From Gluconobacter oxydans (GTDB lineage: Bacteria; Pseudomonadota; Alphaproteobacteria; Acetobacterales; Acetobacteraceae), in NCBI RefSeq assembly GCF_006539685.1, contig NZ_BJNM01000005.1, forward strand, positions 1 through 64,000: DNA of 64,000 nucleotides, given 5' to 3'. Below, piece by piece: positions 1 through 8,837 of this stretch (within the stretch, counting starts at the first letter, position 1; each line of letters opens with the position of its first letter). The notes beneath the pieces were generated by a model. The model did no database searches, was not told the origin of the DNA, and was given only the letters and a program-made list of their open reading frames with translations. The position numbers and the translations under genes were made by a program.

Positions 1-40
1 CCCATCAAACCCCGGGACCAAACACCTAGAAATTTTTATT

Positions 41-1106
41 ATGACCAAGGACAAGCATACAATGAATTATGCAGATATTCTCCCGGGGGTCCCCTATATT
101 GACTCGCCGTTTTTTGATGAAATTACTGTCGAAAAAAATTTCGATGCACAAACCAGGGAAATCGCTTCCTCATTAAGAGAAAATGGCTACGCCATCATAG
201 ATTTTCCTGACGCGGATTTTGCGCAAAAAGCAAACAGAATTAGGAATGATCTGTCCGAAAGTTTCGATTTCGGATACTGGCGCGACAACCTATGGAAAAA
301 AATCAGGGTCTGAGAATTCAGGATGCCTGGGTTTCGAATGAAGACGTAAAATCCATAGCTGCAAATCAGACGATCCTAGACATTCTCTCGAGAGTTTATG
401 GAAAAAAGGCCTTCCCTTTCCAGAGCCTGAATTTTCCGGTTGGAACCCAGCAGCACATGCATTCCGACCATGCCCATTTCTCTTCTGTTCCCGAACGGTT
501 TATGTGCGGTGTCTGGGTCGCCCTGGAAGATGTTGATGAAGACAACGGAACTCTGGAATACTGGCCCAAGAGCCATAAAATTCCCTCTTATATCAATGAG
601 AATCTCGGAGAATTATCTATCACCAACAATTCTCCAATCGAGCACTACAAGAACTATGAGTCTTTGTGGAAAATACTCATGGACAAGCTCGACATCAAAA
701 GAGAAATTCTGACAATAAAAAAGGACAGGCCCTCATCTGGGCATCCAATTTGATACATGGCGGGACGTTACACAAGGATCCCAACAGGACGAGATGGAGT
801 CAGGTTACACATTATTTTTTTGATGAATGCGTTTATTATACACCTATGCTGTCTGACCCGATTTTTGGATCAATTCATTACAGGGAACCAATGGACATCG
901 GTACAGGCGAAGTAAAAGAAAACAAATATTCAAAACACTTTGTATCAAAAGATATTATGTCCAGAGAAAAGCAGATGGAAAGAATTCTTCCTTCCGATTT
1001 CAATGGCAATGATTACCTGAGCAAAAACCCGGACGTGCACAGAGCCGGAATTAATCCGATCAAGCATTACCTGATGCATGGTATCAAAGAGGGACGAGAA
1101 TGGTGA
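41..1106 (+). pseudogene. Phytanoyl-CoA dioxygenase-like gene, split over three frames
   Basis: Three consecutive open segments in different frames (about 41-300, 300-720 and 720-1106) together read as one protein of the phytanoyl-CoA dioxygenase (PhyH) superfamily of Fe(II)/2-oxoglutarate oxygenases. The middle segment carries the metal-binding H-x-D (MHSDHAHF), and the last carries the LIHGG-type distal histidine. The first junction is an A7 run at 296-302, the second an A6 run at 717-722. Adding one A to each restores a continuous product of about 355 residues. The C-terminus ends in a short NPDV...HYL..G..EGR module also known from some glycosyltransferase and surface proteins. The first frame has no stop between the window edge and the ATG at 41, so the gene could start further upstream. 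Base composition is clearly more AT-rich than the neighbours, suggesting transfer. It may be a real pseudogene, two homopolymer sequencing errors, or slippage-dependent expression. The substrate is unknown. Confidence 0.72.
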
Positions 1107-1162
1107 TCTAATTCTCATAACTCACACCAGTTGATCTCTCGCGATAAGTCATCGTTTTTATG

Positions 1163-1192
1163 TTCTTTCCTCTCGCCCCCATGAGGAAAGAA
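1163..1192. terminator. Perfect 10-bp hairpin downstream of the dioxygenase gene
   Basis: TTCTTTCCTC at 1163-1172 pairs exactly with GAGGAAAGAA at 1183-1192 across a 10-nt loop. It lies 57 bp after the stop of the broken dioxygenase gene. There is no T-run, so it is a terminator-like or RNA-stabilising stem rather than a classic intrinsic terminator. Confidence 0.4.
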
Positions 1193-1322
1193 GAGGCTAT
1201 GGGTTGATTTTCTGCGCTGGCATGACCGCGTTTTGGAATACCTGCCAGAATGCGTCCAGGATCTGACCGAATATCAACTCATAGCCACGTTGCAGAGGCT
1301 ACGGAAACAGCCAAGCAACTTC
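1185..1322 (+). other. Short open stretch with no ATG, unassigned
   Basis: After a stop at 1182-1184 one plus-strand frame stays open through the intergenic region. It encodes peptides such as VDFLRWHDRVLEYLPE, then runs without meaning into the ndk terminator. A TTG at 1233 is the only plausible start. The charged and aromatic composition looks more like a gene remnant (transposase or phage-type) than random intergenic DNA, but I do not recognise it and claim no function. The rest of 1107-1338 holds only the hairpin at 1163-1192. Confidence 0.2.
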
Positions 1323-1338
1323 CATAATTCTACATTAC

Positions 1339-1369
1339 AAAAAAGGCGCGGACCGAAGCCCGCGCCTTT
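1339..1369 (-). terminator. Intrinsic terminator of ndk
   Basis: On the minus strand GGCGCGG (1360-1366) pairs with CCGCGCC (1345-1351) around an 8-nt loop and is followed by six T. It lies about 30 bp after the ndk stop codon. Confidence 0.85.
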
Positions 1370-1398
1370 CCTTCAGGACAGAAAGTCCCAGCCGCAGA

Positions 1399-1821
1399 TT
1401 ACGGCAGGATTTCTGTCTCGGCGAAGAAGAAGGAGATCTCGTTCTTCGCGTTCTCAAGGCTGTCCGAACCATGCACGGAGTTGGCTTCGATGCTCTCGGC
1501 GAACAGCTTGCGGACGGTGCCTTCAGCAGCGTCGGCCGGGTTCGTCGCACCCATGACTTCGCGGTTCTTCGCAACGGCGTTCTCGCCCTGAAGAACCTGA
1601 ACGACAACCGGCTCGGCAATCATGGAGGACACGAGGCTGCCGTAGAACGGACGCTCCTTGTGAACCGCATAGAAAGCGCCAGCCTGCTTCTCGGTCAGCT
1701 GGATGCGCTTCTGGGCAACGATACGCAGGCCAGCGCCTTCGAACACGGCATTGATCTTGCCGGTCAGGTTACGCTTGGTTGCGTCGGGCTTGATGATGGA
1801 AAGCGTGCGCTCGAGAGCCAT
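1399..1821 (-). CDS. ndk: Nucleoside diphosphate kinase
   Basis: Transfers the gamma phosphate of ATP to nucleoside diphosphates through a phospho-histidine and balances cytoplasmic (d)NTP pools. The 140-residue length is that of the bacterial family. It begins [13 protein letters not shown] and contains the NSVHGSDS active-site motif, placing the phosphorylated histidine at residue 117, with the downstream FFF..EI terminal region intact. It is monocistronic, transcribed away from the ABC-F gene, with its own terminator at 1339-1369. A 146-bp divergent region (1822-1967) must carry both promoters. Nothing is odd in the coding sequence. Confidence 0.97.
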   Translation of the reverse strand: MALERTLSIIKPDATKRNLTGKINAVFEGAGLRIVAQKRIQLTEKQAGAFYAVHKERPFYGSLVSSMIAEPVVVQVLQGENAVAKNREVMGATNPADAAEGTVRKLFAESIEANSVHGSDSLENAKNEISFFFAETEILP

Positions 1822-1967
1822 CTTTCTTCTCCTGGTTAGGACCGGTCCCTTCCGGGACCAGCGGGTAAATACCGCCGTTCCACTAGAGCAAATTCATCGT
1901 TCCTGATAGGTCTGTCGCAGTATTTTAACGTCCCCTGTTTCTTTTCTTCCGACTGATCGAGGCGCCC

Positions 1968-3875
1968 GTGAGCCTGCTCACCATCACCGACCTGACCCTC
2001 CGCATCGCGGGCCGCACCCTGCTAGACAATGCGTCCCTCAGCGTGGATCCGGGACGCAAGATCGGTCTGATCGGCAAGAACGGCGCTGGAAAATCTACCC
2101 TTCTGGCCGCAATCGCCGGTGATTTCGCCCCCGATGGCGGCACCATCACCCTCGCCGCCCGCGCCACGATGGGCCGCGTCAAACAGGAAACGCCCTCAGG
2201 CAGCACCTCCATCCTCGATACGGTCCTCGAAGGCGATCTCGAACGCACGCGCCTGCTTGCGGAAGCCGAAACCGCGACCGATCCGGTCCGCATCGCCGAC
2301 GTCCACGAACGCCTCATCGCCATCGACGCCTATACGGCCCCCGCTCGCGCGGGTGCCATCCTCTCCGGCCTCGGCTTCGATCAGGACGCCCAGAACCGCG
2401 CCGTCTCGGACTTCTCGGGCGGCTGGCGGATGCGCGTGTCGCTTGCCACGGCGCTGTTCCTGAACCCCGATCTGCTGCTGCTCGACGAACCGACCAACCA
2501 TCTCGACATCGAAGCCACGCTCTGGCTGGAATCCTGGCTCGCGAAGTTCTCCGGTGCCGCGATCATCGTCAGCCATGACCGCTCCCTGCTCGACAACACA
2601 GTCGACGCCATTGCCCATCTCGATCACCAAAAAATCAGCGTCACACCCGGCGGTTACGACAATTTCGTCCGCATCCGCACGGAACAGGCCCTCCAGCAGA
2701 ACCGCGCCGCCGAACGCATCGCCGCCCAGCGCGCCCATATGCAGTCCTTCGTGGACCGCTTCCGCGCCAAGGCCACGAAAGCCAAGCAGGCTCAGGCCCG
2801 CCTGAAAGCCCTCGAACGCCTGCCCCAGATCGACAGCGTCGTGGAAGACACTCCCACCCGCTTCTCCTTCCCCGAGCCGCAGCCCCTGCCCCCGCCAATG
2901 CTGAGCCTGAACAATGTCAGTCTCGGCTATGACGGGCGCGTCGTGCTCAAGGGCCTGAACCAGCGTCTGGACATGGAAGACCGGATTGCCCTGCTCGGAC
3001 AGAACGGCCGCGGCAAATCCACCTTCGCCAAGCTGCTGGCCGGTCGGCTGGAGCCCATGTCGGGCACCTACATCCATTCTCCCAAGCTGAAGATCGGCTA
3101 TTTCGCCCAGCACCAGAGCGACGAACTCGTCCTGACCGATACGCCTATCGACCATATGAGCCGCGCCATGCCGGACGCGCTTCCCGCCGCTGTCCGAGCC
3201 CAGCTCGCCCGGTTCGGCCTCGATGAAAATCGCGCGGAAACCAAGGTCGGAGAACTTTCAGGCGGCGAAAAGGCCCGTCTGCTTCTCGCCCTGTCCACCC
3301 GCGAAGCCCCGCACCTGCTGATCCTCGATGAGCCAACCAACCATCTAGATCTCGATGCACGTGACGCCCTGATCCGCGCCCTGTCAGAGTTCGAGGGCGC
3401 GGTCGTCCTCATCAGTCATGACAGCCATCTCGTGGAATCGGTCGCCGACCGCTTCTGGCTGGTCGAAGACGGCACGATCGCTCCCTTCGAGGGTGACATG
3501 GCCGAATACCGCGCCTGGCTCCTCGAACGCGCCCGCAAAGCCCGTGCTGAAATGGCCGAACGCAACAAGGCCGCCACGACATCAGAAAACAGCGGCTCCT
3601 CGTCGGCCCAGAAGCGGATCGACCGCAAGGAACAGACCCGCGCCCTCGCGCCCCTGCGCCGCAAAATCCGCGACGCGGAGAGCAAAATGGCCCAGCTCAC
3701 CGGCGAGAAGACGAAAATCGAGGCCAGACTCGCCAATCCGGCCCTCTATCAGTCCGGCGATGCCGCGGAAGTGACGTCCCTGAACGTCCATCTCGCCGCG
3801 CTCAACGCCACCCTGGAAACCGTTGAGGAAAGCTGGCTCGAGGCCCAGGCAGAGCTTGAAAATGCCACCGGCTGA
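1968..3875 (+). CDS. ABC-F family ATPase (YheS/Uup type)
   Basis: Soluble tandem ATPase of the ABC-F class, which acts on ribosomes rather than transporting solutes. It has two complete ATP-binding cassettes: Walker A GKNGAGKST at 36-44, signature FSGGW and Walker B LLLLDEPTNHLD in the first; GQNGRGKST, LSGGE and LILDEPTNHLD in the second. An Arg/Lys-rich linker with RFRAKATKAKQAQ separates them. The C-terminal about 70 residues form a charged helical hairpin ending in a WLEAQ..LE stretch, which resembles E. coli YheS more than EttA. There are no membrane segments. The start is GTG at 1968; no earlier start fits. It stands alone between ndk and the Hint-domain gene. The exact ABC-F subgroup is inferred. 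Confidence 0.92.
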   Translation: MSLLTITDLTLRIAGRTLLDNASLSVDPGRKIGLIGKNGAGKSTLLAAIAGDFAPDGGTITLAARATMGRVKQETPSGSTSILDTVLEGDLERTRLLAEAETATDPVRIADVHERLIAIDAYTAPARAGAILSGLGFDQDAQNRAVSDFSGGWRMRVSLATALFLNPDLLLLDEPTNHLDIEATLWLESWLAKFSGAAIIVSHDRSLLDNTVDAIAHLDHQKISVTPGGYDNFVRIRTEQALQQNRAAERIAAQRAHMQSFVDRFRAKATKAKQAQARLKALERLPQIDSVVEDTPTRFSFPEPQPLPPPMLSLNNVSLGYDGRVVLKGLNQRLDMEDRIALLGQNGRGKSTFAKLLAGRLEPMSGTYIHSPKLKIGYFAQHQSDELVLTDTPIDHMSRAMPDALPAAVRAQLARFGLDENRAETKVGELSGGEKARLLLALSTREAPHLLILDEPTNHLDLDARDALIRALSEFEGAVVLISHDSHLVESVADRFWLVEDGTIAPFEGDMAEYRAWLLERARKARAEMAERNKAATTSENSGSSSAQKRIDRKEQTRALAPLRRKIRDAESKMAQLTGEKTKIEARLANPALYQSGDAAEVTSLNVHLAALNATLETVEESWLEAQAELENATG

Positions 3876-3904
3876 GGCCCTGAGATTTCCTTGACAGGAA
3901 ACTC

Positions 3905-3932
3905 TTAACAAAAATGATTTGTTATTTGTTAA
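3905..3932. promoter_or_regulatory. AT-rich inverted repeat upstream of the Hint-domain gene
   Basis: TTAACAAA (3905-3912) and TTTGTTAA (3925-3932) form a perfect 8-bp dyad with a 12-bp spacer. A nested AACAAA/TTTGTT pairing lies inside. The patch is strongly AT-rich within GC-rich DNA and lies about 185 bp before the ATG at 4116. It is a candidate operator or promoter-upstream element. Confidence 0.35.
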
Positions 3933-4115
3933 CTACTATGGGAGATATAGGGTCTCCAGGGGGTTAACATCCTGTTTCGGTCCTGACCGGCAACAGCTGC
4001 AGGGTGTTCCTGACCTGTCACTACAATCAGGCACTCTTTCCAATCCGACATGCGGGTCTCGGAATGGAAGGAACCTCCAGCTCTAAAAACCTGCCGTTAT
4101 ACAGGAACTCAGCAC

Positions 4116-5894
4116 ATGACCCGCGAATATCACGCTCCATCCGACTGCTATTACGGCCGTCCCTTCCATTCTCCCTCCTACGACGCGAACGGCTGCTCCT
4201 ACAGTCCGCATCACGCCCAGTCTGCTTCCGGCCTGACGGTCAGCGGCTGTGGCCGGGTTCTGTATGTCCTCAATGGCGATTCCATCACGAAGACATCCAT
4301 TGTGAATGGCGGCACCGTCGTTGTCGGATATGGCGGGTCATCCAGCTACGCCACGATCAGCCGTGACAGCCTTCAGGCCATCATTTCGGGCGGCACGTCC
4401 TCCGACACGACGGTCGGAAGCGGCGGCATCGAAGCCGTTTACACCAACGGCAGCACGACGCAGACCGTCCTCAACGGCGGCGATCAGGTCGTGTTCGGCG
4501 GCACCGCCACCAACACGACAGTCGGCAAGGGCAGCACGCAGTACGTGCTGACAGGCCAGGCAAACGGCACGACCATCGGCGCCGGCGGCACGCTTGCCGT
4601 CTCGAGCTGGGGCACCGTCAGCAACGCCTCGGTTCTGAACGGTGGCACGCTGGTCGTGAATTTCGGCTCCGTCGTCCAGAACACGAAGCTCTACACGGGC
4701 AGCACGCTCGACCTGAACTTCCTGCGCTACAACAGCAGCACGACGGCCACGATCAGCAACGACTATCTGGTCATCACCAGCGATCACGGGAAGATTTCCT
4801 TCAAGCTGGCTGACAATTACAGCGGCTACGCAGGGCAGACCGTGACCCTGTCGCGCGACAGCGACGGCAGCACGCTCGTCCATCTCCAGGAAGTCTGCTT
4901 CCTGCCGGGCACCCTGATCGCCACACCCGATGGCGAGCGCGCCGTCGAGACGTTCGAGATCGGCGACAGCGTCGTCACCCCGGACGGCCAGACCCGCACC
5001 CTGACCTGGGTTGGCCGCGCCCATGCCCGCGTCCGCGCCGGTCTCCCCGACGACCAGGCCGGCTATCCAGTCCGCATCCGCGCCAATGCGATCGCCGATG
5101 GTGTTCCGCATACCGACCTTCTGGTCACCGGCGAGCACTGCCTGTTCCTCGATGGCGGCTTCATTCCAGCCCGCATGCTGGTCAACGGTGCTTCCATCGT
5201 CTGGGATTACGCCATCACGGCCTACGACTACCTGCATGTCGAGACGGACGGCCATTCCGTCATTCTCGCCAACGGCCTGGCAACGGAATCGTATCTCGAC
5301 ACCGGCAACCGTCGCAGCTTCACGCAGACCGGCCGCGTCGTTGCCTTCGGTGGCGCCCCCGCAAGCTGGGAACACGATGCCGCTGCAGAACTGGTGACCG
5401 ATCGCGCCCGCGTCGAGCCGGTCTGGACGGCCATCGCAGCCCGCAGCAACGTGACCGCCGCTCCCGCAGCGACGACCACGGATGCCGAACTACGCCTGCA
5501 GTTGCCCTGCGGAACGCTGCTCGCCCCGAGCCGCATCGCCAATGACCGTGCCGTCTTCAGCCTGCCGGACGGTGTCAGCGATGTCCGCATCCTGTCCCGC
5601 ACCAGCCGTCCCTGTGACGTGGTCGGACCGTTCCTCGACGACCGCCGCGACCTCGGCGTTCTGATCGGTGACGTGACGCTGTTCGAAAGCGCCTCCACCC
5701 GTCAGGTCACCACGCACCTCACGACGGACGCGGATGGATGGCATGGCCGTGAAGCCGCCCCCATGCGCTGGACGGCCGACAACGCCACGCTGAGCCTCGA
5801 CACCATGACAGCAGCGGTCCTGACCCTGCAGATCGTGGCAGCCGGCCCCTACACCGTCGAAGACACCACCGCTCCGGTCGCCCGGCTCGCCTGA
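4116..5894 (+). CDS. AIDA-like repeat protein with C-terminal Hint domain
   Basis: A 592-residue protein in two parts. Residues about 45-240 are low-complexity Gly/Thr/Ser/Asn repeats (NGGTVVVG, SGG..SDTTVGSGG, NGGTLVVN) typical of the strand-loop-strand beta-helix passenger repeats of AIDA-type adhesins. A Hint-type domain follows, starting at Cys261 (CFLPGTLIATPDG), with the conserved LLVTGEHCLF and a later LATESYLDTGN segment. This matches the Hint_2 group common in alphaproteobacteria. Hint domains self-process at the residue before the cysteine. There is no Sec signal peptide, beta-barrel translocator or TPS domain, so export, if any, needs another route. ATG 4116 is chosen because AGGAA lies 8 nt upstream; an in-frame ATG at 4050 has no such site. 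The last about 180 residues are unassigned. Confidence 0.85.
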   Translation: MTREYHAPSDCYYGRPFHSPSYDANGCSYSPHHAQSASGLTVSGCGRVLYVLNGDSITKTSIVNGGTVVVGYGGSSSYATISRDSLQAIISGGTSSDTTVGSGGIEAVYTNGSTTQTVLNGGDQVVFGGTATNTTVGKGSTQYVLTGQANGTTIGAGGTLAVSSWGTVSNASVLNGGTLVVNFGSVVQNTKLYTGSTLDLNFLRYNSSTTATISNDYLVITSDHGKISFKLADNYSGYAGQTVTLSRDSDGSTLVHLQEVCFLPGTLIATPDGERAVETFEIGDSVVTPDGQTRTLTWVGRAHARVRAGLPDDQAGYPVRIRANAIADGVPHTDLLVTGEHCLFLDGGFIPARMLVNGASIVWDYAITAYDYLHVETDGHSVILANGLATESYLDTGNRRSFTQTGRVVAFGGAPASWEHDAAAELVTDRARVEPVWTAIAARSNVTAAPAATTTDAELRLQLPCGTLLAPSRIANDRAVFSLPDGVSDVRILSRTSRPCDVVGPFLDDRRDLGVLIGDVTLFESASTRQVTTHLTTDADGWHGREAAPMRWTADNATLSLDTMTAAVLTLQIVAAGPYTVEDTTAPVARLA

Positions 5895-5918
5895 GACCAG
5901 ACAGGGACCAGCCCGGGT

Positions 5919-5991
5919 CCCGGACAGTCCGTCCGGGCCCGGCAATGTCGGCGCACAGCCGGCAAAAGAAGGGGGACCATTGACCCCCCTT
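5919..5991 (+). terminator. Two GC hairpins after the Hint-domain gene
   Basis: CCCGGAC (5919-5925) pairs with GTCCGGG (5931-5937), and AAGGGGG (5969-5975) pairs with CCCCCTT (5985-5991). Neither has a T-run. They probably separate the Hint-domain gene from the permease that starts at 6044, but termination efficiency cannot be judged. Confidence 0.35.
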
Positions 5992-6043
5992 CCCTCTGCC
6001 CATAAGCCAGTCGGCAACGACTGACCAAGGACAGACCTTCCCC

Positions 6044-7189
6044 ATGCCCATCTCCTTTTCCGATCCGGCAGAACGTAGCGAGACGGAACCTCGCGCGCGG
6101 GAACTGTCCAGAATCGCCGGTCTGCTGCGCATCGCACTGACCCTCACACTGGGCCTGCTGGCGATCTGGCTGATCGGCGACGTCCTGGCCGTAATCTTCG
6201 CCTCAGCCCTCGTGGCGATCGTCCTGCATGGACTTGCGCGCATGCTCCGGCGTCATGTTTCCGTCATCCCGTATCAGGGAGCGGTCGCCCTGGTCACTGT
6301 CGTGATCCTCGTGGCCCTGTTCGGTCTGGGCTGGTACAGCGGCCCGGCCATCAGCGACCAGTTCATCCGCCTCAAACAGGCCCTCATCACCCAGTCCGGT
6401 GAACTGCGCACCCATCTCTCCGGCTCAACGCTCGGCCAGATGGTCCTCGATCACCTGCCCTCGTCGCTGGGCGGCAATGCTGCGAGCACCGCGAGCCTCG
6501 GCTCACTGGGCTCAGGCCTCGCAGGCTCGGTCACGGGACTGCTCAGCTCCGTGTTCGGCATCCTCGGAACCCTTCTGGTGGTCCTGATCGCGGGGCTGTA
6601 TTTCGCACTGAGCCCGGCCGTCTATATCGATGGCATGCTGCGCCTCGTCCCCACGCAGCACCGTCCTGCCGCCCGGGAACTGATGCTGACCGCCGGCTCC
6701 ACCCTCCGGGCCTGGACCGCCGGACAGGCGCTGGACATGCTGGTGGTTGGAATGCTGTCGGGGATCGGCCTCTCGCTGATCGGGATCCCGCTGGCCCTGG
6801 CGCTCGGCGTCGTGGCGGGCCTGTGCAACTTCATTCCCTATATCGGAGCCATTCTCGGCGCAGTCCCCGCCGTCCTGCTGGGCCTGTCCCTCGGCACCCA
6901 CGAAGCCCTGTTTGTCGGCATCCTGTACTGCGTGATCCAGTTCTTCGAGGGCAATGTCCTCGCCCCGCTGATCCAGCGCCGCGCGGTTCACATGCCCCCC
7001 GCCCTCGCCATCCTCTCGCAGACGGTCTTCGGCTCCATCCTCGGCGCGCCCGGCCTGATCCTGGCGTCCCCCATCACGGCCGCCCTGCTGGCCATGGGCG
7101 ACAAGGCCACGGCCCCGCTTGAAGACGAAAACCAGACCCGCCGCGCCGTCGGCGAAGTCACGGAACAGGAAGAAAAACAGCAGAAGTAA
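6044..7189 (+). CDS. AI-2E family transporter (PerM/TqsA-like permease)
   Basis: A 381-residue polytopic inner-membrane protein. Two hydrophobic segments near the N-terminus and a third around 75-100 precede a Ser/Gly-rich loop. A cluster of segments in the second half carries the family signature: GLYFALSP, then LCNFIPYIGAILGAVPA, then QFFEGNVLAPLIQ. Members were named after E. coli TqsA, but most have no tested role in autoinducer export, so the substrate is open. The C-terminus is a charged Glu/Lys tail. The ATG at 6044 follows a 149-bp gap. The gene is bounded downstream by a bidirectional terminator, so it is probably transcribed alone. Confidence 0.9.
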   Translation: MPISFSDPAERSETEPRARELSRIAGLLRIALTLTLGLLAIWLIGDVLAVIFASALVAIVLHGLARMLRRHVSVIPYQGAVALVTVVILVALFGLGWYSGPAISDQFIRLKQALITQSGELRTHLSGSTLGQMVLDHLPSSLGGNAASTASLGSLGSGLAGSVTGLLSSVFGILGTLLVVLIAGLYFALSPAVYIDGMLRLVPTQHRPAARELMLTAGSTLRAWTAGQALDMLVVGMLSGIGLSLIGIPLALALGVVAGLCNFIPYIGAILGAVPAVLLGLSLGTHEALFVGILYCVIQFFEGNVLAPLIQRRAVHMPPALAILSQTVFGSILGAPGLILASPITAALLAMGDKATAPLEDENQTRRAVGEVTEQEEKQQK

Positions 7190-7206
7190 GTCCTCTCCAT
7201 AAGGAC

Positions 7207-7245
7207 AAAAAAAGACCGGCACTCCCAAAGGAGGCCGGTCTTTTT
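7207..7245. terminator. Bidirectional terminator
   Basis: AGACCGGC (7213-7220) pairs with GCCGGTCT (7234-7241). The stem is flanked by seven A on the left and five T on the right, so it can stop both the plus-strand permease transcript and the minus-strand capsule/O-antigen-type operon. Confidence 0.85.
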
Positions 7246-7269
7246 CATGCCTGAACCGTTCTCGGCTTC

Positions 7270-7698
7270 TTACTTCGCAGGCTGCTGCGCACCATCCGGC
7301 TGAAGCGCCATGACCTGCGCATCCGGAAAGGCATTCATCCGGTACGGGCCGTTCTTTTCAAGCTGAACACCGATAATGTCGTCCTGCTTCTTGTGCTTCC
7401 AGATGGACACGATGACCGGCTGCCCCTGCGCCGTAGTCATTTCCAGAATGACCTGACCCGGTGCAGGCGGACGCTCACCCGACGGTCCCCATGCCGTCTC
7501 ATGCGACTGCAGCCACAGATTGACCTTCTGAACCTCATCCGCCGTGAGTTCACGACTGACGGGCGCGCTCAGCTGCCCCGCCGTCACTTCCGGAAATTTC
7601 CAGGGATGCAGCAGCGGCCAGGTCACGAACCAGATGATGCCCACCGGAATGAGAACAAGGGCCGCAAAAACCAGCAGAAGTTTCTGTTCACGTCTCAC
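7270..7698 (-). CDS. Small membrane-anchored protein of unknown function
   Basis: 142 residues. One strong hydrophobic segment at about 7-30 (LLLVFAALVLIPVGIIWFV) suggests an N-terminal signal anchor with the rest in the periplasm. The soluble part contains PGQVILEMTTAQGQP and VSIWKHKKQDD, and I recognise no family. It starts at GTG 7698; the GTGA overlaps the stop of the aminotransferase gene by 4 bp, so it is the last, translationally coupled member of a three-gene operon. Context suggests a role near sugar-nucleotide or polysaccharide assembly, but the sequence does not show it. Confidence 0.75.
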   Translation of the reverse strand: MRREQKLLLVFAALVLIPVGIIWFVTWPLLHPWKFPEVTAGQLSAPVSRELTADEVQKVNLWLQSHETAWGPSGERPPAPGQVILEMTTAQGQPVIVSIWKHKKQDDIIGVQLEKNGPYRMNAFPDAQVMALQPDGAQQPAK

Positions 7699-8837
7699 GC
7701 CTGTTCTCCTGCCCAGCGGTTAAGGGCTGCAATGATGTAGCTGACGTCATCGTCCGTCAGTTCGGGATGAATGGGAAGGGCCAGAACCCGCGCACCGAGC
7801 CCTTCGGCCACCGGCAGCGAGGCACCATCATGATGCGGCGCATAGGCCGGCTGACGATGAAGCGGCTTGGGATAATAAATGGCCGTCGGAACACCCGCAT
7901 CTTTCAGGAACGCCTGAAGCGAATCCCGCTTGCCCGCATCCGACAACAGGATCGTATAAATCGCCCAGGCACTCTCGCTGTTGGCAACGCGCACAGGCGG
8001 AACAATGCCTTCCGGCATGGCAGCATCATAGGCCGAAGCAATCGCATCCCGACGCTTCAGCTCGTCCCCGAACACATCGAGCTTCGCCAGAAGCACCGCA
8101 GCCTGAAGCGTATCCAGACGCCCGTTGATGCCGATCCGCTCGACTTCATAACGTGTGCGGCCTTCCCCATGCGTGCGCAGGGAATGATACAGCGCCGCCA
8201 GGTCGTCATCATCCGTCAGGATCGCACCGCCATCCCCGTAACCGCCCAGCGGCTTCGACGGGAAGAAGGACAGCGTCGTTGCCGTCGCCTCATGCCCCAG
8301 ACGGCGGCCATGATAGGTCGCACCAAAAGACTGCGCGCAATCGGCCACCAGTGTCAGATCTTGCTGCGCCGTCCAGGCTTTCAGTTCGTCCCAGGGCGCG
8401 GGCTGACCAAACAGATCCACCCCGATCACGACCCGCGGCTCCAGCTCCCCGGCCTGACGCACGGCCTCAAGCCGCTCCTTCAGCGACTCAAGACTGATCT
8501 GAAAGGTCTGCGGATCTACATCCACAAAAACCGGCGTGCCGCCCAGAAGCAGTACGACTTCCGCCGTTGCCGTATAGGTGAAGGCCGGCAGGAACACTGC
8601 GTCTCCCGGACCGATTTCCTCACCCATCAGCACCATCAGCAGCGCATCCGTCCCGGACGACACGCCGATTGCATGTTTCGCACCGCCGAACTCCGCCAGA
8701 CGCTGCTCCAGTTCCTGCACTTCAGGACCAAGCACGAAACGGCAATGCGCCATGACGGCGTCCACACGTTTCTGGATGCTGCCCTTCAGCCGCGCCTGCT
8801 GGGCGGGAAGGTCGAGAAAAGCAATCTGCCTTGTCAT
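7695..8837 (-). CDS. DegT/DnrJ/EryC1/StrS sugar aminotransferase
   Basis: PLP-dependent aminotransferase of 380 residues that converts keto-sugar nucleotides to amino sugars. Visible features are GVSSGTDAL at 58-66 (phosphate binding), PAFTYTAT at 84-91, Asp166 in VADCAQSFG, and the Schiff-base Lys195 in SFFPSKPLGGYGDGG. The C-terminal half carries the GINGRLDTLQAA motif of the family. It overlaps the upstream dehydratase gene by 4 bp (ATGA at 8834-8837), making its likely substrate the 4-keto-6-deoxy-HexNAc nucleotide made by that enzyme. WbpE/PglE-like roles are the closest analogy. The exact sugar is inferred. Confidence 0.93.
   Translation of the reverse strand: MTRQIAFLDLPAQQARLKGSIQKRVDAVMAHCRFVLGPEVQELEQRLAEFGGAKHAIGVSSGTDALLMVLMGEEIGPGDAVFLPAFTYTATAEVVLLLGGTPVFVDVDPQTFQISLESLKERLEAVRQAGELEPRVVIGVDLFGQPAPWDELKAWTAQQDLTLVADCAQSFGATYHGRRLGHEATATTLSFFPSKPLGGYGDGGAILTDDDDLAALYHSLRTHGEGRTRYEVERIGINGRLDTLQAAVLLAKLDVFGDELKRRDAIASAYDAAMPEGIVPPVRVANSESAWAIYTILLSDAGKRDSLQAFLKDAGVPTAIYYPKPLHRQPAYAPHHDGASLPVAEGLGARVLALPIHPELTDDDVSYIIAALNRWAGEQA

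Noticed and set aside
290-310. Programmed -1 ribosomal frameshift at the A7 run
   Set aside because: The reading phase does not give a standard X-XXY-YYZ heptamer, and a second shift of the same kind occurs at another A-run; errors, mutation or slippage fit better.
4896-5340. Hint domain taken as an intein
   Set aside because: No split host protein, homing endonuclease or C-extein; a Hint_2 domain in a surface-type protein explains it.
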